Below are positions 20,695 to 30,456 of a stretch of DNA of 64,000 nucleotides, piece after piece. The DNA lies in the NCBI RefSeq assembly GCF_001678475.1, contig NZ_JTJR01000026.1, forward strand, positions 62,001-126,000. Direction: 5' to 3'. This stretch comes from Gallibacterium genomosp. 3. GTDB lineage: Bacteria; Pseudomonadota; Gammaproteobacteria; Enterobacterales; Pasteurellaceae. The notes below the pieces were generated by a model. That model did no database searches and was not told the DNA's origin. It was given only the letters and a program-made list of their open reading frames with translations. The stretch's first letter is position 1. Each line of letters begins with the position of its first letter. The translations under genes were made by a program, and so were the position numbers.

Positions 20695-22653
20695 TTACTC
20701 TTCACCAAGTAATTTCAACTCACGTCCTCTTACTTGTTTCTTCAAGATTTCGGTAAATTCTTCGACTGAGAAAGAACCTAAATCCTGACCTTTACGAGTA
20801 CGTACCGCAATCTTACCTTCTGCGATTTCTTTATCCCCACATACCAACATATAAGGAACACGTTTTAAGGTATGTTCACGGATCTTAAAGCCAATTTTCT
20901 CATTGCGAAGATCTGATTTAACACGTAATCCAGCATCAGAAAGAGTTTTCACCACGTTTTGCACATATTCTGCTTGTGAGTCAGTAATATTCATTACTAC
21001 CGCTTGAGTTGGTGCTAACCACGCAGGGAAGAAACCAGCATATTCTTCAGTAATAATTCCGATGAAACGTTCAATAGAACCAAGAATTGCTCGGTGAATC
21101 ATCACTGGTGTTTTACGTTCGTTATCTTCTGCAACGTAAGACGCATTTAAACGACCCGGTAAAGCAAAGTCTAACTGAATGGTACCGCATTGCCATTCAC
21201 GTCCAATGCTGTCACGTAAAGCAAACTCAAGTTTCGGTCCATAGAATGCACCTTCCCCCGGTTGTACTTGATATGCTAATCCGTTATGTTCTAATGCTTT
21301 CGCTAGGTCTGCTTCCGCACGATCCCACATTTCATCAGAACCAATACGACTTTCCGGACGAGTTGAAAGTTTTACATAAATATCAGTAAAACCGAAAGTG
21401 CTATAAATGTCATAAACCATCTTGATACAAGAGGTTACTTCACTTTCAATTTGATCTTCAGTACAGAAAATATGAGCATCATCTTGAGTAAAGCCACGTA
21501 CACGCATTAATCCATGTAATGATCCTGATGGTTCATTACGATGACATGAACCAAATTCCGCCATTCTTAATGGAAGATCACGATATGATTTTAAACCTTG
21601 GTTAAAAATTTGTACGTGTCCTGGACAGTTCATTGGTTTAATTGCATATTCACGGTTTTCTGATGAAGTAGTGAACATTAAATCACCATAATTTTGCCAG
21701 TGACCTGTCTTTTCCCACAAAACACGATCCATCATAAATGGACCTTTTACTTCTTGGTAATCGTATTCTTTTAATTTAGTACGCACAAAAGTTTCTAATT
21801 CGCGGAAAATCGTCCAACCGTCATTGTGCCAGAACACCATTCCCGGTGCTTCTTCTTGCATATGATAAAGATCTAATGCTTTACCAATTTTACGGTGGTC
21901 ACGTTTTGCAGCTTCTTCAAGACGTTTTAAATACTCAGCAAGCTGTTTCTTATCCGCCCATGCAGTACCATAAATACGTTGCAACATCTTATTATTGCTA
22001 TCACCACGCCAATAAGCTCCTGCCACTTTTTGTAGTTTAAAGTGATGACAAAAACGCATATTGGGTACGTGTGGTCCACGACACATATCAATATATTCTT
22101 GGTGGTGATAAAGTGCTGGTGTTGCAGTTCTTTCAATATTTTCTTCTAAGATTGCCATCTTATATGGCTCACCACGTTGCTCAAATACGTCATGTGCTTG
22201 CTGCCAAGACACAGGTTCTTTCACCACGTCATAATTGGTTTTCGCTAACTCGAGCATACGCTTTTCGATTTTTTCTAAATCTTCGGTCGTTAGCGATTGT
22301 TCTAAATCTTCGGTCGTTAGCGATTGTTCTAAATCAATGTCGTAATAGAAGCCATTTTCAATCGTTGGACCAATCGCCATTTTGGCATTTGGATAAAGTT
22401 GTTTTAATGCATGACCAAGTAAGTGTGCACAAGAGTGGCGAATAATTTCTAAACCATCTTCATCTTTTGCTGTGATAATTTCTAACTTAGCATCTTCGCT
22501 AATCAGATCACAGACATCTTTACGCACACCATTAACACGTCCAGCGATACAGGCTTTTGCTAATCCAGCACCGATACTTTGTGCGACTTCAAGAACAGTT
22601 ACAGGTTGATCGAATTGACGTTGAGAACCGTCAGGTAAAGTAATAATTGGCAT
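20695..22653 (-). CDS. thrS: Threonyl-tRNA synthetase
   Basis: A 652-residue class II synthetase charging tRNA-Thr. Domains in order are TGS (residues 1-60), the editing domain with [10 protein letters not shown] (about 73-82), the catalytic core with MNCPGH, and the anticodon-binding domain from about residue 540. Family members near 643 residues lack a nine-residue repeat seen here: EQSLTTEDL occurs twice in a row (about 109-127), encoded by a perfect 27-bp tandem duplication at 22274-22327. The insertion keeps frame and lies in the link between the two editing subdomains, so activity is probably kept. The leader carries an anticodon-like hairpin, implying feedback control by ThrRS as in E. 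coli. infC does not follow it, unlike in enterobacteria. Confidence 0.97.
   Translation of the reverse strand: MPIITLPDGSQRQFDQPVTVLEVAQSIGAGLAKACIAGRVNGVRKDVCDLISEDAKLEIITAKDEDGLEIIRHSCAHLLGHALKQLYPNAKMAIGPTIENGFYYDIDLEQSLTTEDLEQSLTTEDLEKIEKRMLELAKTNYDVVKEPVSWQQAHDVFEQRGEPYKMAILEENIERTATPALYHHQEYIDMCRGPHVPNMRFCHHFKLQKVAGAYWRGDSNNKMLQRIYGTAWADKKQLAEYLKRLEEAAKRDHRKIGKALDLYHMQEEAPGMVFWHNDGWTIFRELETFVRTKLKEYDYQEVKGPFMMDRVLWEKTGHWQNYGDLMFTTSSENREYAIKPMNCPGHVQIFNQGLKSYRDLPLRMAEFGSCHRNEPSGSLHGLMRVRGFTQDDAHIFCTEDQIESEVTSCIKMVYDIYSTFGFTDIYVKLSTRPESRIGSDEMWDRAEADLAKALEHNGLAYQVQPGEGAFYGPKLEFALRDSIGREWQCGTIQLDFALPGRLNASYVAEDNERKTPVMIHRAILGSIERFIGIITEEYAGFFPAWLAPTQAVVMNITDSQAEYVQNVVKTLSDAGLRVKSDLRNEKIGFKIREHTLKRVPYMLVCGDKEIAEGKIAVRTRKGQDLGSFSVEEFTEILKKQVRGRELKLLGEE
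22274..22327 (-). repeat. 27-bp tandem duplication inside thrS
   Basis: Two identical 27-base units (22274-22300 and 22301-22327) each encode nine residues. They are identical at DNA level, so recent. The array is unstable in principle and can change by whole in-frame units. Confidence 0.9.
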
Positions 22654-22672
22654 AATAAAAATCCTTACAGTG

Positions 22673-22693
22673 GTTACCTATACGAGGGGTAAC
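22673..22693 (-). promoter_or_regulatory. thrS operator: tRNA-Thr anticodon-arm mimic
   Basis: On the thrS mRNA, GUUACC and GGUAAC form a 6-bp stem. After a C-A mismatch the 7-base loop reads CUCGUAU. This is the layout of an anticodon loop: U at position 33, CGU at 34-36 (a threonine anticodon), and A at 37. The hairpin ends six bases before the AAGGA ribosome site and 19 before the ATG. In E. coli, operator domain 2 in the same place is bound by ThrRS to block translation. Confidence 0.75.
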
Positions 22694-22731
22694 TTGTGAT
22701 TAATTAAAAAAGTTTATTTTTAACAGACTCT

Positions 22732-22768
22732 GCAATGATAAACACCCACAATGTGTCTGTTTCATTGC
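22732..22768 (-). promoter_or_regulatory. Second hairpin of the thrS leader
   Basis: GCAATGA (22762-22768 read on the minus strand) and TCATTGC enclose a loop with further local pairing (CACA/TGTG). An AU-rich linker of about 38 bases separates it from the anticodon-like hairpin. This order fits the E. coli thrS operator, in which a far stem (domain 4) mimics the acceptor arm. Confidence 0.5.
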
Positions 22769-22823
22769 GGGCGAAAGTATAGTACAGAATGCTTTAAATA
22801 TGAATAAAATTTGAAAAATTAAA

Positions 22824-23480
22824 CTATTTTGATATTAAAGCGAGGAATTCTTGCTTACGTTCACGATCTTGTTGGAATACGCCACCATACGCAGAGGTTA
22901 CGGTAAAACTATTCGCATCACGAACACCACGGCATTTCACACAAAAATGGGTTGCTCTCACATAAACCGCCACATCTTCTGTTTCTAATAAGGTTTGAAA
23001 TGCAACTAAAATTTGTTCTGTTAAACGTTCTTGCACTTGTGGACGTTGCGCTAAAAAATCGACCACACGATTAATTTTCGACAAACCAATCACCCAATCT
23101 TTTGGATAATAAGCCACCGATACTTTGCCGGCAAATGTAACAAAATGATGTTCACAGGTACTGGTTAAATTAATATCATTCACCAATACCATTTCACTGA
23201 CATTCATTCGATTTTCAATACGGGTAATTTTAGGGAAATTATGGTAATCCAGACCACTGAAGATCTCATCAAGATACATTTTAGCTAAGCGTTTTGGCGT
23301 TTCTTCTAAACTATCATCACGCAGATCCAACCCTAAAATATTCATCACTTCACGCATATGTTGTTCGATTTTTTGGCGGCGTTCATCTTGTGTTCCAACA
23401 CGTGCCACCATTGGCGTTTCTATGCCTTTCGCCGATAAAGCCGCTCTAACTTGCTGAGCTTCTAGTGAAATTGTGTTCAT
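22824..23480 (-). CDS. folE: GTP cyclohydrolase I
   Basis: A 218-residue enzyme opening the GTP ring to give dihydroneopterin triphosphate, the first step of folate synthesis. Zinc-binding residues appear in [10 protein letters not shown] and in [31 protein letters not shown] is the family core. The length matches E. coli FolE (222). The ATG at 23480 has AAGGAG upstream. It stands alone, with a 171-base gap holding the thrS leader downstream. Confidence 0.96.
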   Translation of the reverse strand: MNTISLEAQQVRAALSAKGIETPMVARVGTQDERRQKIEQHMREVMNILGLDLRDDSLEETPKRLAKMYLDEIFSGLDYHNFPKITRIENRMNVSEMVLVNDINLTSTCEHHFVTFAGKVSVAYYPKDWVIGLSKINRVVDFLAQRPQVQERLTEQILVAFQTLLETEDVAVYVRATHFCVKCRGVRDANSFTVTSAYGGVFQQDRERKQEFLALISK

Positions 23481-23791
23481 TAACCACTCCTTAATTTTCC
23501 AGCGAATATTCTAACAACGCTAATACATTTATGAAAGACTAAATAAACATTTACTGAAATAGATTCAATTTAAAAATAAATATCCCTTATATTTCTCAGA
23601 GAAATTTTCTGTTAATGATTATTTAGGCTTCTTTTTTAAGTAAAAATCAAAATACCCATTACGGAAAAAGATAAGCAAATACTAGATAGACTTTACATCA
23701 AGCTAGATTTTCTTGAGTAAATCAAACTACGCCTACTTCTTTTTCTAGCAAGAAATGCTATGATTGGTGGCGGCAAAAAGGAGTATGAAAG
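23481..23791. other. Divergent intergenic region folE/holD
   Basis: No gene seen in 311 bases. Near the right end TATGAT (23759-23764) could be the holD -10, with its start about 20 bases before the AAGGAG site; the -35 is poor. The folE promoter must lie in the left part but is not obvious. Confidence 0.4.
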
Positions 23792-24214
23792 ATGAACCGA
23801 CGAGAATTGTTACTACATGAAATGGGAATCACACTTTGGGAATTAACTCGCCCAGATGTGTTACAGGGCATAGGTAACATTCAACTTTCATCACAGATTC
23901 ATACGCTATTACTCACCAATCAACCGCATTTACTGCAACAACCATTAGTACAAGATTTACTGCGTGCAGCAAATAGCACAACCAACAACACGTTGCTCAC
24001 CCTTTCCAGTGATAAATTAGCTCGTGTTGAAAGCCAGCAGCCCCTACTAATTTTTTATACTGAAGATTGCCAAACAGCATTAGCGAATTCTCCTTTTGCA
24101 AAACCACCACACCAAGTCATCGCTTTGCCAAAACATCTACAATTAGACGCTGTACAAAAACGGCAAATTTGGCAACAGATTCAACAATATTTAATCCAAT
24201 ATGATAAACATTGA
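23792..24214 (+). CDS. holD: DNA polymerase III psi subunit
   Basis: A 140-residue clamp-loader accessory protein that ties the chi subunit, and through it SSB, to the polymerase III holoenzyme. The N-terminal MNRRELLLHEMGITLWELTRPDVL is the recognisable chi-contacting and gamma-binding part; the rest is poorly conserved across the family. It overlaps rimI by 14 bases, the same holD-rimI order as in E. coli and Haemophilus. AAGGAG lies upstream. Confidence 0.88.
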   Translation: MNRRELLLHEMGITLWELTRPDVLQGIGNIQLSSQIHTLLLTNQPHLLQQPLVQDLLRAANSTTNNTLLTLSSDKLARVESQQPLLIFYTEDCQTALANSPFAKPPHQVIALPKHLQLDAVQKRQIWQQIQQYLIQYDKH

Positions 24215-24650
24215 TATTCAACCGATCCAAGAAACTGATTTCGCTCAAATCTTCTCTATTGAAACTGCTGCTCATACAGTACCATGGAGTTTAGGAACAC
24301 TAAAAAATAATCAGGGCGAAAATTATCTTAATCTCAAACTCTTACAACAAGATCAGATTGTTGGTTTTTGTATTTGCCAAATGGTGCTTGATGAAGCTAC
24401 CTTATTTAATATTGCAATTACGCCTCAATCACAAGGACAAGGGCTAGGTAAAACTTTATTGCAATCATTAATGGCACAGTTAAGAGAAAAAGGGATAAAT
24501 ACGCTTTGGTTAGAGGTACGTGAATCAAATAAAAAAGCCCAATGTTTATATCAAACACTCGGCTTTAATGAAGTTTCTCTACGCAAAAACTATTATCCTC
24601 TGCCTGATGGCGGACGTGAACACGCGATTATTATGGCGTGCTACCTTTAA
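24201..24650 (+). CDS. rimI: Ribosomal protein S18 alanine N-acetyltransferase
   Basis: A 149-residue GNAT acetyltransferase that acetylates the N-terminal alanine of ribosomal protein S18. The acetyl-CoA loop is QSQGQGLGKTLLQSL (about residues 76-90), followed by LEVRESNKKAQCLYQTLGF, typical of RimI. The start lies inside holD. The next gene is convergent, with no strong terminator seen between. Confidence 0.92.
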   Translation: MINIDIQPIQETDFAQIFSIETAAHTVPWSLGTLKNNQGENYLNLKLLQQDQIVGFCICQMVLDEATLFNIAITPQSQGQGLGKTLLQSLMAQLREKGINTLWLEVRESNKKAQCLYQTLGFNEVSLRKNYYPLPDGGREHAIIMACYL

Positions 24651-24716
24651 TAGAAGACAATAACATAAATAATACGGCGTGATGATATAACGCCGTATTA
24701 TGTTGAAACCTAACAA

Positions 24717-25844
24717 CTACAACTCTGACTGACGATAAACTAATTTAATATCTTCACCGATTTGTGTCATTTCAGCGAGTTTCCATAAGGGAGCATCCGC
24801 AAGACGATGTAAATTCGGCAAATGGCATAACCCTTTTGCCTGATCTCCTAATAACTTCGGCGCGATATATACAATCAGCTCATCTACAACCCCAGCTTCA
24901 ATTAACTTACCCGCTAAAGTTGCTCCCGCTTCTACCCAAACAGAATTGATCTGCTGTTTGCCTAAAAAAGTAAATAGATCCGTTAAAAAATAGGGACTTT
25001 CCGGTAATTGTTGCTGCTGACAAAACTCAGGATAACCTTGCATTTCTCTAGCTTGCGAACTCACTAACCAAATTGGCGTTGGTGTTGCAAATAGACGCCC
25101 TGTTGGTGATACCTTATGTTGTGAATCTAAAATAATACGTAGTGGTTGACGTAATTTTTCCTCTGGATAGATCGCTTGGATCTGTGGATCTAATTGTGAC
25201 CAACGCACCGTCAATGCGGCATCATCGACCATTACTGTTTTACTGGTTGACAAAATGGCAGACGCCATCGCACGATATTGCTGCACATCCTGTCTAGCTA
25301 ACTCACCAGTAATCCACTGACTTTCACCATTTGCCATTGCAGTTCGCCCATCAATGCTCATTGCCATTTTTAATTGTACATAAGGCAAACCAGTTCGCAT
25401 TCTCTTTAAAAACCCACGATTTAATTGTTCAGCTTCCTTTTCTAACAACCCTACCGAGGTACTGATTCCTGCATCGGCTAACATTTTCAAACCACGACCA
25501 GCTACTTGCGGATTGGGATCCTGCATTGCTGCCACTACTCTCACCACGCCTGCTTCAATTAATCCTTTAGCACAAGGTGGTGTCCGTCCATAATGAGAGC
25601 AAGGTTCTAAAGTCACATAAGCAGTCGCACCTTTTGCGTTTTCTCCTGCTTCACGCATTGCCATCACTTCTGCATGACCTTCCCCTGCTTTTGCATGATA
25701 ACCTTGCCCAACAATTTTTCCGTCTTTAACTAACACACAACCTACTGCTGGATTAGGGGTACAAGTAAAACGTCCTTTTTTGGCAAGTTCAATTGCCAAT
25801 GCCATAAACTGCTGATCTTGTTCTAAAAAACCTACTACTGACAT
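24717..25844 (-). CDS. ribD: Bifunctional riboflavin deaminase/reductase RibD
   Basis: A 375-residue enzyme carrying out two riboflavin steps: deamination of the pyrimidine, then reduction of the ribosyl side chain. The N-terminal zinc deaminase has HAEV and PCSHYGRTPPC; the C-terminal half, from about residue 150 (YVQLKMAMSIDGRTA), is the NADPH-dependent reductase. It follows nrdR with a one-base gap, so its ribosome site lies inside nrdR. nrdR-ribD is a common gammaproteobacterial pair. No FMN riboswitch was seen. Confidence 0.95.
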   Translation of the reverse strand: MSVVGFLEQDQQFMALAIELAKKGRFTCTPNPAVGCVLVKDGKIVGQGYHAKAGEGHAEVMAMREAGENAKGATAYVTLEPCSHYGRTPPCAKGLIEAGVVRVVAAMQDPNPQVAGRGLKMLADAGISTSVGLLEKEAEQLNRGFLKRMRTGLPYVQLKMAMSIDGRTAMANGESQWITGELARQDVQQYRAMASAILSTSKTVMVDDAALTVRWSQLDPQIQAIYPEEKLRQPLRIILDSQHKVSPTGRLFATPTPIWLVSSQAREMQGYPEFCQQQQLPESPYFLTDLFTFLGKQQINSVWVEAGATLAGKLIEAGVVDELIVYIAPKLLGDQAKGLCHLPNLHRLADAPLWKLAEMTQIGEDIKLVYRQSEL

Positions 25845-25845
25845 C

Positions 25846-26307
25846 TTAATCGTTATCTCTCTCTTTTAATTTTTCAATTTCATCACTAAATTGTTTAATA
25901 TCATCAAAACTTAAATAGACCGAAGCAAAACGAATATACGCTACTTTATCCATCTTCTTTAATTCATTCATCACTAAATTACCGACCAATTTACTCGGCA
26001 CTTCTCTTTCCCCAGTTGCTTGTAATGCGTGTTCAATGCGCATAATCGCATCTTCAATTTGTGCCTCACTCACTGGGCGTTTTTCTAACGCATGATAAAT
26101 CCCAGTACGCAGTTTTTCTTCATTAAATGGCTCTCGATTACCATTATTTTTAATAATACGTGGAATAATTAATTCAGCCGATTCAAAAGTAGTAAAGCGC
26201 TCCTTGCATTGCAAACACTCACGACGGCGTCTTACTTGATAACCTTCAGCGACTAAACGGCTATCAATTACTTTAGTTTCTGGCGCTGCACAAAATGGAC
26301 AATGCAT
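25846..26307 (-). CDS. nrdR: Transcriptional repressor NrdR
   Basis: A 153-residue repressor of ribonucleotide reductase genes. The N-terminal zinc ribbon has CPFC and CLQC pairs with RRRREC between, and the ATP-cone domain starts at about residue 46 ([21 protein letters not shown]) and senses dATP/ATP. The length equals the family norm (about 150). It leads the nrdR-ribD operon, with GGAGG upstream of its ATG. Confidence 0.96.
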   Translation of the reverse strand: MHCPFCAAPETKVIDSRLVAEGYQVRRRRECLQCKERFTTFESAELIIPRIIKNNGNREPFNEEKLRTGIYHALEKRPVSEAQIEDAIMRIEHALQATGEREVPSKLVGNLVMNELKKMDKVAYIRFASVYLSFDDIKQFSDEIEKLKERDND

Positions 26308-26364
26308 AAATGCCTCCTTTACTTAATGGATGTATTGATGATTACCTTAAAAGGTAATGGCGTT

Positions 26365-29300
26365 TTATCCCAACTCTTGTAATAAATTCAAAATCCGTTT
26401 ATCTGAAATTGGGTAAGCGGTTCCTAATTGCTGTGCAAATAAGCTAACTCGCAATTCCTCAATCATATACCGAATTTCTAAAATTTCATCTGAAATTGGT
26501 TTTGATTTTGGCAATTTATTTAATAGCTGTTGATAAGCTTGCTGGACTTTTTCAATCCGTAGCATTGCCGCCCTGTCACGATTAACATCTTGTGCCACTT
26601 TATCTAGGCGTTTATCAATCGCTTGCAAGTAACGATATAAATCCGGCAAACGCTGATACCCTGTTTTTTCAACAAATCCTGGATAAATCAACTCTGCTAA
26701 TTGTGCTTTGATATCTGATAAGGCGAATGCTAAATTGAAATCTAAACGCCCTTTCATACGTTTATTAATTTCAAATACTAAGGTTAAAATTTGTTCTATT
26801 TTTTGTGCAATCTCAACTGTAATTTCATTTAAATTTGCGCGCACAAAATCCCGTAGCTGTTCAAATTTTTCTTCTTCCCAAACAAATCCACCAAAATCAA
26901 CAATTAACTTATCGACCGCACAAGCAATACAGTCATCAATCAGCTGTAATACTGTACCAAAAGGGGTGAAATATAATCCCAGTTTTGCTTTATTTGGCAA
27001 TTTTTCATGTAAATATTTGATTGGCGACGGTACATTTAACAGCAATAAACGGCGTAATCCTTGTTGCATCGCTCGTTGCTGTTCAAATTCAGTTTCAAAT
27101 AGTTTAATACCAACTGATTCTTTCTCATCCACAATTGCAGGAAAGGCTTTAATACTAAAACCTTGTTTCTTTTGCTCATAAAATTGCGGTAATTTATCAA
27201 AGTTCCAAATATGGATTCCTGTTTGTTCGATGCCATCATCCGCAACTTCGGCAATACTTTGTTGAATACGATCTTTTAATGCGACTTTCAAAGCATCAAG
27301 ATCGCTATCTTCAGCGATTTTACGTCCTTTTTCATCAATGACTCGGAAAGTCATTTTTAGATGTGTCGGTACTTGTTCCCAATTCCACTCTGACGGTTCA
27401 ACCCAAACTCCAGTCATCTTTCTAAATTGTTCGCTCAAAGTTTCTACTAACGGTTTTGCAAAAGGTTCTGCTCGTCCTAAAAATGCTTCTGCATAATTTG
27501 GCGCGGGGACAAAATTTCGTCGTTGAGCTTTTGGCAACGATTTAATTAACGCAATCACCAACTCTTTACGTAAACCCGGAATTTGCCAATCAAACCCTTG
27601 TAACCCTACCTGATTTAACAGCGGTAATGGAATATGAACAGTTACCCCATCCGCATCACTACCCGGTTCAAATTGGTAAGTAAGTTTTAATTTTAAGTTA
27701 CCTTGATGCCAATAATTTGGGAAATCTAAAGCACTAATATTAGCTTCTTCATTTAATAAGAAAGCCTTTTCAAAATTTAATAATTCAGGTTCTGTTTTTT
27801 GTGCTTGTTGCCACCATTTATCAAAATGGCGTTGTGAAATCACTTGTGTTGGAATACGTTGATCATAAAATTCAAATAGCGTTTGCTCGCTCACCAGAAT
27901 ATCACGGCGGCGTGTTTTATGTTCCAGCTCCTCGACTTCCCGAATCAATTTCTGATTTTCAGCGAAAAATTTATGTTTAGTATGCCAATCCCCTTCAACT
28001 AAAGCTGAACGAATAAAAATTTCTCGGCAAGTAAGAGGATCAATTGGTCCATAATTGACAGTTCTGCCTTGAACAATCGGGACACCATAAAGTGTAACTT
28101 TTTCACTGACTAATACCGCCCCCTGTTTTTTTGACCAATGTGGTTCGTGATAACTACGTTTTACTAAATGTTGTGCCAATGGTTCAATCCATTCAGCTTC
28201 AATACTGGCAACCATTCTTCCCCACAATTTACTTGTTTCTACAAGTTCCGCTGCCATACACCATTTAGGTTGTTTCTTAAATAAAACAGAAGCTGGGAAA
28301 ATCGAGAAATGGGCATTTCTTGCCCCTAAATATTGCTGTTTTTCTGCTTCTTTATTACCAATATGAGAGAGTAAACCGGTTAGCAACGCCGTATGAATAG
28401 CAACATATTCCGCTGCTTCTGAATTAATAGCTAACCCCATTTCTCGTACAGTTAAACGTAATTGGTGATAAATATCTTGCCACTCTCGAATCCGTAAATA
28501 GTTGAGATAATCTTTTTGACATAGACGACGGAACTGATTACGTGACAGTGCTTTTTGTTGTGTTTGAATGTATTGCCATAAATTCACAAAAGCTAAGAAA
28601 TCTGAATTTTTATCTGCAAAACGACGATGTTTATCATCAGCAGATTGTTGTTTCTCTTGTGGACGTTCTCGTGGATCTTGAATTGACAACGCAGAAACAA
28701 TCACCATTACTTCACGTAAACTTCCCATTTGTGCTGCACTCAACACCATTTTTCCTAAACGAGGATCGATTGGTAAATTAGCTAATTGTCGCCCACTTTC
28801 AGTTAATACCCGTTTTTTACCTGAACGAGTTTCAATCCATTTTAATGCCTGTAATTCTTCTAATAAACGTAATCCATCTTGGATTTGACGGCGATCTGGG
28901 GCATCTACAAATGGAAATGCCTCAATATCATCTAACCCCAATGCTGTCATTTGTAAAATTACTGAAGCAAGATTGGTTCGCAAAATTTCTGGATCGGTAA
29001 ATTGTGGGCGATTATTGAAATCTTCCTCTGAATACAGACGGATACAAATCCCTTCGCTCACACGTCCACAACGCCCTTTACGTTGATTCGCTGAGGCTTG
29101 TGAAATTGGTTCAATCGGTAAACGTTGTACTTTAGTACGATAGCTATAACGCGAAATTCTCGCCGTTCCCGGATCGATCACATATTTAATGCCTGGTACA
29201 GTTAATGAAGTTTCTGCCACATTTGTCGCTAAGATAATCCGATTTAAGCCACTTGGATGAAAAATACGATTTTGCTCTTGTGCCGATAAACGAGCATACA

Positions 29301-30309
29301 GTGGTAAAATTTCTGTATGACGTAATTCTCTTTTTTCTAGCGCTTCTGCTGTATCTCGGATTTCCCGTTCACCATTCATAAAAATTAAAATATCACCTCG
29401 ACCTTCTGCTTGCAGTTCATCTACTGCATCAAAGATCGCTTGTAACTGATCCTGATCCTCGCTCTCTGCCACAGGGCGATAACGTACTTCAACAGGATAG
29501 GTTCTGCCCGATACTTCAATAATCGGCGCATGATCAAAATGGCGTGAAAAACGTTCAACATCAATCGTTGCTGAGGTAATCACCACTTTTAAGTCTGGGC
29601 GACGTGGTAATAACTGTTTTAAATACCCAAGAATAAAATCATTATTTAAACTGCGTTCATGGGCTTCATCAATAATTAACACTTCATATTGGTTCAGATA
29701 ACGATCCGATTGAATTTCTGCTAATAAAATCCCATCCGTCATCAATTTGATTTGCGTTTCATCACCAACTTGATCATTAAAACGCACTTTGTAGCCAACT
29801 AAATCGCCTAATTCTGTTTGTAATTCCTCTGCAATTCGGGTAGCCACTGAACGAGCCGCAATTCGCCGCGGTTGTGTGTGACCAATTAAGCCTCGCTTTC
29901 CTAAACCTAACTCTAAACACATCTTCGGTAATTGCGTTGTTTTACCCGATCCGGTTTCTCCTGCAATCACGACAACTTGGTGTTCTCGAATAGCGGCTAA
30001 AATCTGTTCTCGGCGTTGGCTAACTGGCAATTCTTCTGGATAAGTAATCGTTATAGCTCGTTGCTGGCGTTGTGATAATCGTTGTTTCGCTACCATTACT
30101 ACTTGATTAAGCTCGGTTTGTAATGCTTCTTTTGCTTGTTGTGGTGCATTTTTAATCCGAGCCATTAACGGATATTTTTCCATCAACATTACATCATTTA
30201 ATTGCGATAACAATTCACGTTGCCACTCTGCTAACAGTTGTGAATGTCTTGCTGTTTTTTTATTGAAATGACGTATTTTTTTATTATTTGTTTTTTGTTG
30301 TTCTGACAT
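26365..30309 (-). CDS. hrpA: ATP-dependent RNA helicase HrpA
   Basis: A 1314-residue DEAH-box helicase, close to E. coli HrpA (1300), implicated in rescuing stalled ribosomes and in mRNA processing. Walker A is GETGSGKTTQLPK (about residues 117-129), the Walker B box DEAH lies in LIIDEAHERS, and motif VI is QRKGRCGRV. Winged-helix, ratchet and OB-type regions follow, with the long HrpA-specific C-terminal half ending in LRVSLFAQQLGTAYPISDKR. A 57-base gap separates it from nrdR; only a weak hairpin is there, so some read-through from hrpA is possible. Confidence 0.95.
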   Translation of the reverse strand: MSEQQKTNNKKIRHFNKKTARHSQLLAEWQRELLSQLNDVMLMEKYPLMARIKNAPQQAKEALQTELNQVVMVAKQRLSQRQQRAITITYPEELPVSQRREQILAAIREHQVVVIAGETGSGKTTQLPKMCLELGLGKRGLIGHTQPRRIAARSVATRIAEELQTELGDLVGYKVRFNDQVGDETQIKLMTDGILLAEIQSDRYLNQYEVLIIDEAHERSLNNDFILGYLKQLLPRRPDLKVVITSATIDVERFSRHFDHAPIIEVSGRTYPVEVRYRPVAESEDQDQLQAIFDAVDELQAEGRGDILIFMNGEREIRDTAEALEKRELRHTEILPLYARLSAQEQNRIFHPSGLNRIILATNVAETSLTVPGIKYVIDPGTARISRYSYRTKVQRLPIEPISQASANQRKGRCGRVSEGICIRLYSEEDFNNRPQFTDPEILRTNLASVILQMTALGLDDIEAFPFVDAPDRRQIQDGLRLLEELQALKWIETRSGKKRVLTESGRQLANLPIDPRLGKMVLSAAQMGSLREVMVIVSALSIQDPRERPQEKQQSADDKHRRFADKNSDFLAFVNLWQYIQTQQKALSRNQFRRLCQKDYLNYLRIREWQDIYHQLRLTVREMGLAINSEAAEYVAIHTALLTGLLSHIGNKEAEKQQYLGARNAHFSIFPASVLFKKQPKWCMAAELVETSKLWGRMVASIEAEWIEPLAQHLVKRSYHEPHWSKKQGAVLVSEKVTLYGVPIVQGRTVNYGPIDPLTCREIFIRSALVEGDWHTKHKFFAENQKLIREVEELEHKTRRRDILVSEQTLFEFYDQRIPTQVISQRHFDKWWQQAQKTEPELLNFEKAFLLNEEANISALDFPNYWHQGNLKLKLTYQFEPGSDADGVTVHIPLPLLNQVGLQGFDWQIPGLRKELVIALIKSLPKAQRRNFVPAPNYAEAFLGRAEPFAKPLVETLSEQFRKMTGVWVEPSEWNWEQVPTHLKMTFRVIDEKGRKIAEDSDLDALKVALKDRIQQSIAEVADDGIEQTGIHIWNFDKLPQFYEQKKQGFSIKAFPAIVDEKESVGIKLFETEFEQQRAMQQGLRRLLLLNVPSPIKYLHEKLPNKAKLGLYFTPFGTVLQLIDDCIACAVDKLIVDFGGFVWEEEKFEQLRDFVRANLNEITVEIAQKIEQILTLVFEINKRMKGRLDFNLAFALSDIKAQLAELIYPGFVEKTGYQRLPDLYRYLQAIDKRLDKVAQDVNRDRAAMLRIEKVQQAYQQLLNKLPKSKPISDEILEIRYMIEELRVSLFAQQLGTAYPISDKRILNLLQELG

Positions 30310-30456
30310 AATTTTTTGGAAAATGAATAAAATAATTTGACTATTATACTGGTGTTAATAGTCGGTACAAGGCTTGTTCTTACTGCTATTTAATCAATCT
30401 ACGATATAATTCTCACTATTACATATTATTTTTACTTAGGAGTATGGCGGTCCAAT

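Noticed and set aside
24651-24716. Weak inverted repeat around GGCGT between rimI and ribD as a terminator.
   Set aside because: GGCGTGATGATATAACGCC has a short stem and no U-run, so it is not convincing.
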